In this document: piece after piece, positions 58,206 through 64,000 of the stretch
Layout of the letters: every line of letters begins with the position of its first letter
Numbering within the stretch: position 1 is the first letter of the stretch
Source of the DNA: Athripsodes cinereus
Lineage: Eukaryota > Arthropoda > Insecta > Trichoptera > Leptoceridae
Assembly (NCBI GenBank): GCA_947579605.1
Contig: OX388305.1
Coordinates: 21,279,542 to 21,343,541 of the forward strand
Direction of reading: 5' to 3'
Length of the DNA stretch: 64,000 bases
Translations under genes and position numbers: made by a program
The notes under the pieces: generated by a model
The model's database searches: none
What the model saw: the letters and a program-made list of their open reading frames with translations, nothing else
What the model was told of the DNA's origin: nothing

Positions 58206-60479
58206 ATGGACGGGTGTGTGCTAAGTTAGAGAAATCGAAGTACGTCTGTGAGGAAATTTATGAATTTAAGGATGTAAGGAAAGATCTATTTGACGTTTCT
58301 TACCTTACTTGGAACATAGGGTACGGGTTAGGACAGAATATATCTATCGACTCACGCTATATTCTCTGTGGGAAAATAAAAAAAACGAACCGCTAATTCA
58401 GCTTCTTCTTACACAATATTAGGTATTGCTACTCCCACATTCTAATAATATCTCATAGGTACAAAAGTACTAATATCTCAGTCTGAATATGACGTAAGCA
58501 TTGAGATATTTTGTTCCACGTGGTCAAGGTACGCAATTTTAAAGCATTTGCGTTTTTTTTACACAAACCATGTAAATACTCACAAATAAAATGTTGTTGT
58601 ACCTGATAACTGTTATTTTCAAATCCTTCAAACATAAATGTGTCAAATTCTGGTCAAGCCTCATTGTTACTTGAATAATATAGTGAATATCTTACTTAAA
58701 GCTTAAGAAGGTAGGTACATTATGTTGACTAAATGTAGCATTTCTTTAGGGATTAAAGGATTTTATAGAGTTTAAGCATAGAAATTGAAATATTTTGTAT
58801 ACTCAACACTTGGGTACAAATTTATAGTAAAGTTGTTGTCATATTTTATCCCAGTCTTATAGTACCTATGCTTTATTTGCATTCTATACGGTCCAAAAGT
58901 CATTTAAGAGAGATGATCCCTTTATCCCCGAATAAGTACCTACTGTGAATTTCTCCTTTATGTACAGTATAAATACTTTCTTGTAATACAAACCACCTCA
59001 ACGTGTTGCATTCACGCTACTAAGTCATTTTATATTAATATTATAATTTCAAGGATTATAAAGGGTTTCCACTAGCTACCTACCTACTCTTTCCAAACAA
59101 ACAAATAAACAAACTAATATAATAATAGAAAGTCTATTTACAGAGCTAACATTGTTTAATTTGTTGATATCAAAATACGAAAATGACCATTGACTGTTGT
59201 AAAATCAACAAACCCTGGACTCGTGTATTTCTCATTTTTTAGATAGCAAAACATCTGAAATCAAGTGAATTTAAAAGTCCATGCTTGATAAAAATAAGAA
59301 GGGCGTGATGAAAGAGATATACCGCAATCTAATAAAAAATAAGTAGATGGTAGGGTAATATTAGAGTTTAAGTCAATATTATACTGGCCCATCTCATATT
59401 ACATTAATTATCTTCCTTCCATATTACTCTGGTTACTCCCATAATACCCAAAAACTCTTTTATTTTACAATAGTTCAATGTTAACGCTACCCAATGCATT
59501 GAGAACATCAGTAGTAGTTTGAGTTGGCATACGACCATTTTCTGATTACAGTTTGAACACTCGAGTAAGGTATAAACAAACTCATTGTGTTTAATTTGGA
59601 AATCTCTAGTTTGGGTTCTACTCCACATATACCTGTGTCATCCTCTGCCAAACCCTCTTCTCCTCAACGCGATATTTTCTATGTATGAAGTAGGTAGTTA
59701 CAAAGTTTAACGTCCCTACGACATTTATAATTCACATTTAAGTTGTTTATCGTTGCTGAACAAACTTTCTCTATATTGATTTTTAACCTTTTATATTTAC
59801 CATCTCCTCTCCATCCCGTTCGTTCTTAAAGCTATGAAATCACACAGTGACATTGATTTCATAGACACTTCAATGTAATTTTCCAACCAATAATTTTAGG
59901 TTCTTTATTTATATAAAATAAATTCTCCAACAATGAAGTAGAAATTGAAGTAAAATATTCTATGTAACGAGTAAATTTAAGTACCTAATTAAAATTAGTT
60001 ATTCTTCTAGAATGGTTTTACAACGCGCTCTAAAGTTGAATCGCTATGCCACTTCAATATGATTCAATGTCTCTAAGTCGCTCTAATGTTGAAAATCGTT
60101 TGAATCGGCAGATTTCACCAATCAGGCATCTCGATTAGGGAATCATGTTTAAACAGTGTTGCATTTAAACATTACCCAAGTCCAGTAGAAAAATGAAAAA
60201 AATATTTAATATTCTATTAAGTTTCAATTACAATTTCATAACTTCTGTAACTTTTCGATTCTACACTTTTCCAACTTATCAAATTGAAACAGTTATGCCA
60301 CTGTCAAATATCACTAAAGTGAGGTAGGCACTGCCCCATTTTCTAGGATAGCCTTTCATATGGTTTGTTCCGATATTATATTATGAAATAAATACTTTAC
60401 TGTAATGGGTTGTACCAAATTGAATTCTCAATTATCTTGACAATTTTTTGAAGTCACGTAAAATAGAGAAATAATGCTA
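58206..60479. other. AT-rich intronic DNA, nothing seen
   Basis: No gene or element recognised; a small inverted repeat ATGAAATCA...TGATTTCAT at 59834-59862. Confidence 0.4.
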
Positions 60480-60700
60480 TTACACTATAAATCTACCATC
60501 ATGGCTTATCCCACAAGTGAAGTAAGCAGACTATCTGCACATCATAAATATGCGAGCTGTTCAGGATGGGTGGTAAACCTTATCGCAAAATGTAAGATCT
60601 ACAATATCTTTATTTTTTACAACACCTGCCTTTTACCAGAGGTTCTAAAACTTAGGGTGGTAGACGATTTCTTTACTGAGCGCTCTACAGAAAACATAAA
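60480..60700 (-). mobile_element. SINE-like family A, near full length
   Basis: The minus strand runs CAGTAAAGAAATCGTC, GGTAAAAGGCAGGTGTTGTA, TGCGATAAGGTTTACCACCC, ATCCTGAACAGCTCGCATAT, and CCACTTGTGGGATAAGCC. An incidental plus-strand open frame crosses it. Confidence 0.7.
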
Positions 60701-60914
60701 TATAAATTAAGCATTGAAAATAAAAATAACACTAAATAATACAAAAAATACTCGCCTGTATTGTCAGCTATCGTATCTTCATCATTAAAGTAAAGATTCT
60801 CGTTGAAATAAAACATACCTATTTTTTTTTAATATCAAACAGATAAAACCCACCACATCATCTGGACGAAATAATCGAACCACGTTATTTTGAAGTCTGT
60901 CTTTCTTGCCCTCC

Positions 60915-60965
60915 TATACCATCATAACATTTTCCACAAGAGAAGTAACTTGACTCCACATCGAA
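60915..60965 (-). mobile_element. SINE-like family A, 3' scrap
   Basis: Plus strand ACCATCATAACATTTTCCAC then AAGAGAAGTAACTTG matches the reverse complement of the family A 3' end. Confidence 0.4.
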
Positions 60966-62164
60966 ATAAAATATTTGGGATGAGTCATACATGATTGCTA
61001 AATTGAATTTGTCAAGTCTCTTAAAAACGGTGTTTGTATACTAGTCTTTTTTACTTTATTTTACGGGTATACTTTTTATTACAGGATATGTAAAAATGTA
61101 TATGTAATCGAAGGACACCTGTACCATACCGAGACATAAAGGATAAATAAAATAATTTTAAACAAAAATAACTTCTTAAGTCTGCCACACTTTCAACCAC
61201 AAAAGAGGATGAATTGAAAAAACTATGATCAAACATTTATTCACCGTGTTTCTAAATCATACAATTTTACTTAACGATTTTGTGAGCTCTCATAAATGTG
61301 TATATTATTATTTTAAAACAAGAAAACGGAAGCATCCATGAACTTATTGATAGCTGATTACTAAATCTTTCTCAAAATGTCTCAAGTTTCTAAACTTTAT
61401 TTACCGTACAAAATAATACAATATGTAAATTTGATGTCAATTAGTACGTTAGAAACTTTTCTTGTTGAAAATTAGGCACCTTTGTGTATCCTTCATTTCA
61501 TTTTGAATCTCCTATATAAACGGATTGTCGAATGTACTTTGGTAACAAAAACTTTCGAAATGAAAACGGTTACCAAAATGGGTTAATCTGAGATATGCTG
61601 AGCACAACGACACTATCGTTGCTTTCTTAGTTTTAAGACAAAATAAAAATAACAGCTGTAGATTTTGCAACTCGATTTACGTATGTAAAATCCTTGTCTT
61701 TGAAAATTTTCTATACCTATTTTTAACATCAATATCGTTTTCAACTCGGCAGTTCAGTAAAAAGAACACTAATAAGTTTACTTTACTTATGTGGTGTAAT
61801 ACATAATAACTAATACTAAATCTTTTTTATATGTTTCTTGATTAACACATTGTTATTGCCTATAAAATCAAACAAACTACTTTACTTAGAATTGAAAAAA
61901 AGTGTATCAAGATTCGAGTATTTTATCGGTATTCATTTCGTACAACTCAAAAATATTTAATATCCACAAAGTTTTAAATTTTATGAATATGAAATAACAT
62001 ATTAAAGGGACTACAGAAAAATACTTTTTTTCAAAAGAAATATAGGTACCTACCTAGTTTCTGTGTAAAAAATAACAACAATCACTATAAGGTTAAATGA
62101 ATGAACAAAATCACACGAGACAAATGATATTTATTACTCCAAGTATCTTACTAATGTGACCTAA
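60966..62164. other. AT-rich intronic DNA, nothing seen
   Basis: No feature recognised. Confidence 0.4.
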
Positions 62165-62440
62165 CGCAATAAGAACCAAATAGGAGTCAGCCGCGGTAAT
62201 GTCTTGCTGATTACGTAATCGGTAAAGGAAACATTAGTCGGCGGAGGGTTAGGGATTCATGAGACGAATCAATTAACCCTCTTCACGTTTATGTATTAGG
62301 GAACGATTGATGTTTCCTTTGCCAGCGAAATGAGTCGGTACGCAGTTCATCGGGGATATGGGCACTTAATGGAAATTATCATTTGCCAACCATAATTATA
62401 CATGATCGGTGCCGAAATAAAAGTGTTCTCTCCAAATATG
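62165..62440. promoter_or_regulatory. Candidate intronic cis-regulatory island
   Basis: The block is markedly less AT-rich than its surroundings, is not repeated in the window and has no coding signature. It holds the palindrome GATTACGTAATC (62210-62221), containing TTACGTAA, the core bound by PAR-type bZIP factors; TCAATTAACC homeodomain-like core; and TTTCCTTTGCC/GGAAACATTAG blocks. Conservation cannot be tested here, so function is inference. Confidence 0.25.
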
Positions 62441-62581
62441 CTAGACCCTTTTCATTTATATAAAAATGTTCTTGTGTGCTGTAAATGATTTGTACTTAGC
62501 TATCTATAATATTTATCAGATTCAGTATATTGAATAGATTTTCGAAATTATCAAGAGAAACCTTGTGGAACGACAATTTAG

Positions 62582-62679
62582 AAAATAATAAAATAAAATA
62601 TTATAAAACACTTCCACTTTACTACTGTAAGTAAAGTGGAAGTAAAACAGTGTTTTGAAACATTTTATTTTATTATTTT
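62582..62679. repeat. Nested inverted repeat (fold-back)
   Basis: Outer arms AAAATAATAAAATAAAAT (62582-62599) and its exact complement (62662-62679) enclose an inner 14-bp hairpin CTTCCACTTTACT / AGTAAAGTGGAAG-type (62610-62623 with 62630-62643). No coding content. Confidence 0.8.
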
Positions 62680-62704
62680 ATATTGAATAGATTTCTTACT
62701 AGTT

Positions 62705-62742
62705 TGGCAGTTAATCCACTGGCTACCCCGTTTGCGAAATAT
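62705..62742 (+). mobile_element. SINE-like family A, 3' scrap
   Basis: CCACTGGCTACCCCGTTTGC then GAAATA corresponds to TGCTGGCTACCCCACTTGTG. Confidence 0.35.
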
Positions 62743-62994
62743 TTTTACCCGTACCTACTTACAAAAAAGTTTACCAGACATGGCCATTGTGAGAATAAAA
62801 TATAGCCCCACTCACAGTTAAACATTTTTGTACTAATGTGCATCTTCTCTACATTTTTACGAAAGGCCATCCTTTTGAACTTATTAGAACTTATTAGGCT
62901 TAAGGTCTCCTGTTCTTTACTCTAAATTTAGGTTAGTACGGTATCTAAATCTATGTTAACCAGGTATTAAAAACAAATAAAGCATTTCATACTT

Positions 62995-63185
62995 AAACTC
63001 AGCGATGAGGTTTGCCATCGATCCTGAATGTCTTTGACCGTGGTTAGATGGAAGAAATCACTTTATAGTGACAATCTCGCCACTGCATATCGTGAAAAAG
63101 AATAAATAAATAAATTAATAAATTAATTTGTAATTGGCATGGAGAGGATAGCTTGAATGTCTATTGCATGTGCTTATGTGTTATA
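62995..63185 (+). mobile_element. SINE-like family A, interrupted copy
   Basis: AACTCAGCGATGAGGTTTGC and GATCCTGAATGTCTTTG (62997-63036) are followed, after an insert, by TAATTGGCATGGAGAGGATA, GCTTGAATGTCTATTGCATG (63131-63175). The insert at 63037-63122 is a LINE 3' UTR. Confidence 0.65.
63037..63122 (+). mobile_element. LINE 3' UTR fragment with AATAAATA tail
   Basis: GGTTAGATGGAAGAAATCAC then TTTATAGTGAC matches the minus-strand 3' UTR at 2830-2855, followed by (AATAAATA)n. TTTG lies on both sides and could be the target duplication. Confidence 0.55.
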
Positions 63186-63274
63186 ATACTTAAAAAAACT
63201 CGTTTATAGAATCCGTCATTTGTATGGGAAAACGACACAAAAGTAGTCAGATACACACAAGCAATAAGACGTCA

Positions 63275-63488
63275 GCAGGGCTACTCTTGAAAAAACTAAA
63301 CACGATCTTAATCTAGTCTTGATCTTGATCATACGACGCACGAAGTGACTATTGGTCAAAAATACACGCAAACTGATCGCGCGTTAGCGGTAGTGCGGTG
63401 TTTTTGACCATAGTCCCTTCGTGCGTCGTATGATCAAGATCAAGACTAGATTAAGATCGTGTTTAGTTTTGTCAAGAGTAACCCTGCA
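63275..63488. mobile_element. Fold-back MITE, arms about 95 bp
   Basis: GCAGGGCTACTCTTGAAAAA at the left pairs with the right end (reverse complement GCAGGGTTACTCTTGACAAA). Complementarity continues through AACACGATCTTAATCTAGTC, TTGATCTTGATCATACGACG and CACGAAG to a GC-rich centre near 63380. Mismatches are few. No ORF; a hairpin-shaped non-autonomous element. Confidence 0.85.
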
Positions 63489-63573
63489 GATTGGAGTTGT
63501 AGGTAAGTACCTACTTGCTTTAGCAGGTGTCTAAACAAAACGAAGGTTGAATTTATTGATTACATGAAAATTC

Positions 63574-63740
63574 TTCGAAATACAATTGTTCAAATTCACA
63601 ATTGTTCTAAAAAATAATTATTCGAATTAACAAATCTTCGAATAACATTTGTTCGACTATCAATTATTCGAATTACAATTAATGGAAAGTGAATTGTTCG
63701 ACAAACATTTGTTAGAAAATCCTATTATACGAATTATTTT
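63574..63740 (+). repeat. Degenerate 15-16-bp periodic array (TTCGAA..ACAATTG)
   Basis: Successive units read TTCGAAATACAATTG, TTCAAATTCACAATTG, TTCTAAAAAATAATTA, TTCGAATTAACAAATC, TTCGAATAACATTTG, TTCGACTATCAATTA, TTCGAATTACAATTA, ATGGAAAGTGAATTG, TTCGACAAACATTTG, TTAGAAAATCCTATTA, TACGAATTATTT. About 11 units keep 15-16-bp phase while diverging at many positions. Confidence 0.8.
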
Positions 63741-64000
63741 ATATTAATCTAAATTCATTTTATTTTGATCTTTAGAAGCAGGTCATATTGACGCAATTAT
63801 ATTACGTTTCATATAAAACTCCAGCCATACCTCATCCAACTTTAACGTTATTTTAGTTTCTTAAGAAAATGAGGCAATTGCGTTCATACCTAATTATAAA
63901 TATATTTTAATTATTTTTCCAAACGTTTGACACTATTTAGATAAATCGATTGCAAACTGAGTCGAATTATATAATATAACTTCGCTAAGTAAGTACGTCA

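Overview
The window is AT-rich (about 70% A+T) animal DNA, almost certainly an insect nuclear genome. The only host coding sequence I can support is one 55-codon exon at 56859-57023 (+). It carries the cadherin calcium-linker motif DVNDHPP and flanking residues typical of insect N-cadherin (CadN), with good splice sites on both sides. The rest reads best as very long CadN intron filled with transposable elements of different ages. I cannot name the order or species.

Layout. 1-9000: mosaic of broken LINE 3' ends, SINE copies and a Penelope-like (GIY-YIG) fragment beside a 200-N gap. 9000-16200: quiet AT-rich DNA, then a minus-strand LINE with a restriction-like endonuclease (R2-type) and a jockey/CR1-like LINE. 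16700-22800: a perfect hairpin, a 91-bp tandem array, a Penelope-like end with a hammerhead-like core, tRNA-derived SINEs, and a nearly intact 5'-truncated LINE flanked by a 15-bp target duplication. 27494-28457: a 960-bp terminal-inverted-repeat element built around a repeated GTCCGTTTCAT motif. 28600-35300: SINEs, palindromes and a short MITE. 35734-44206: an 8.5-kb LTR element with 2.56-kb LTRs and a 3.3-kb interior without recognisable gag or pol, i.e. a LARD-like non-autonomous retrotransposon. 44591-45250: a SINE split by a solo LTR. 45900-56800: old LINE ends and quiet intron. 56859-57023: the CadN exon. 57024-64000: more intron, a possible cis-regulatory island near 62.2-62.4 kb, a fold-back element and an unusual 15-16-bp degenerate periodic array.

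The most notable items are the LARD-like element; an abundant dispersed SINE-like family (called family A here; about 12 clear copies plus 8 or more scraps, one with a 13-bp target duplication); the motif-array DNA transposon; the hammerhead-like core at a Penelope end; and the periodic TTCGAA/ACAATTG array. All similarities were judged by eye from translations and direct comparison inside the window; no database search was run.
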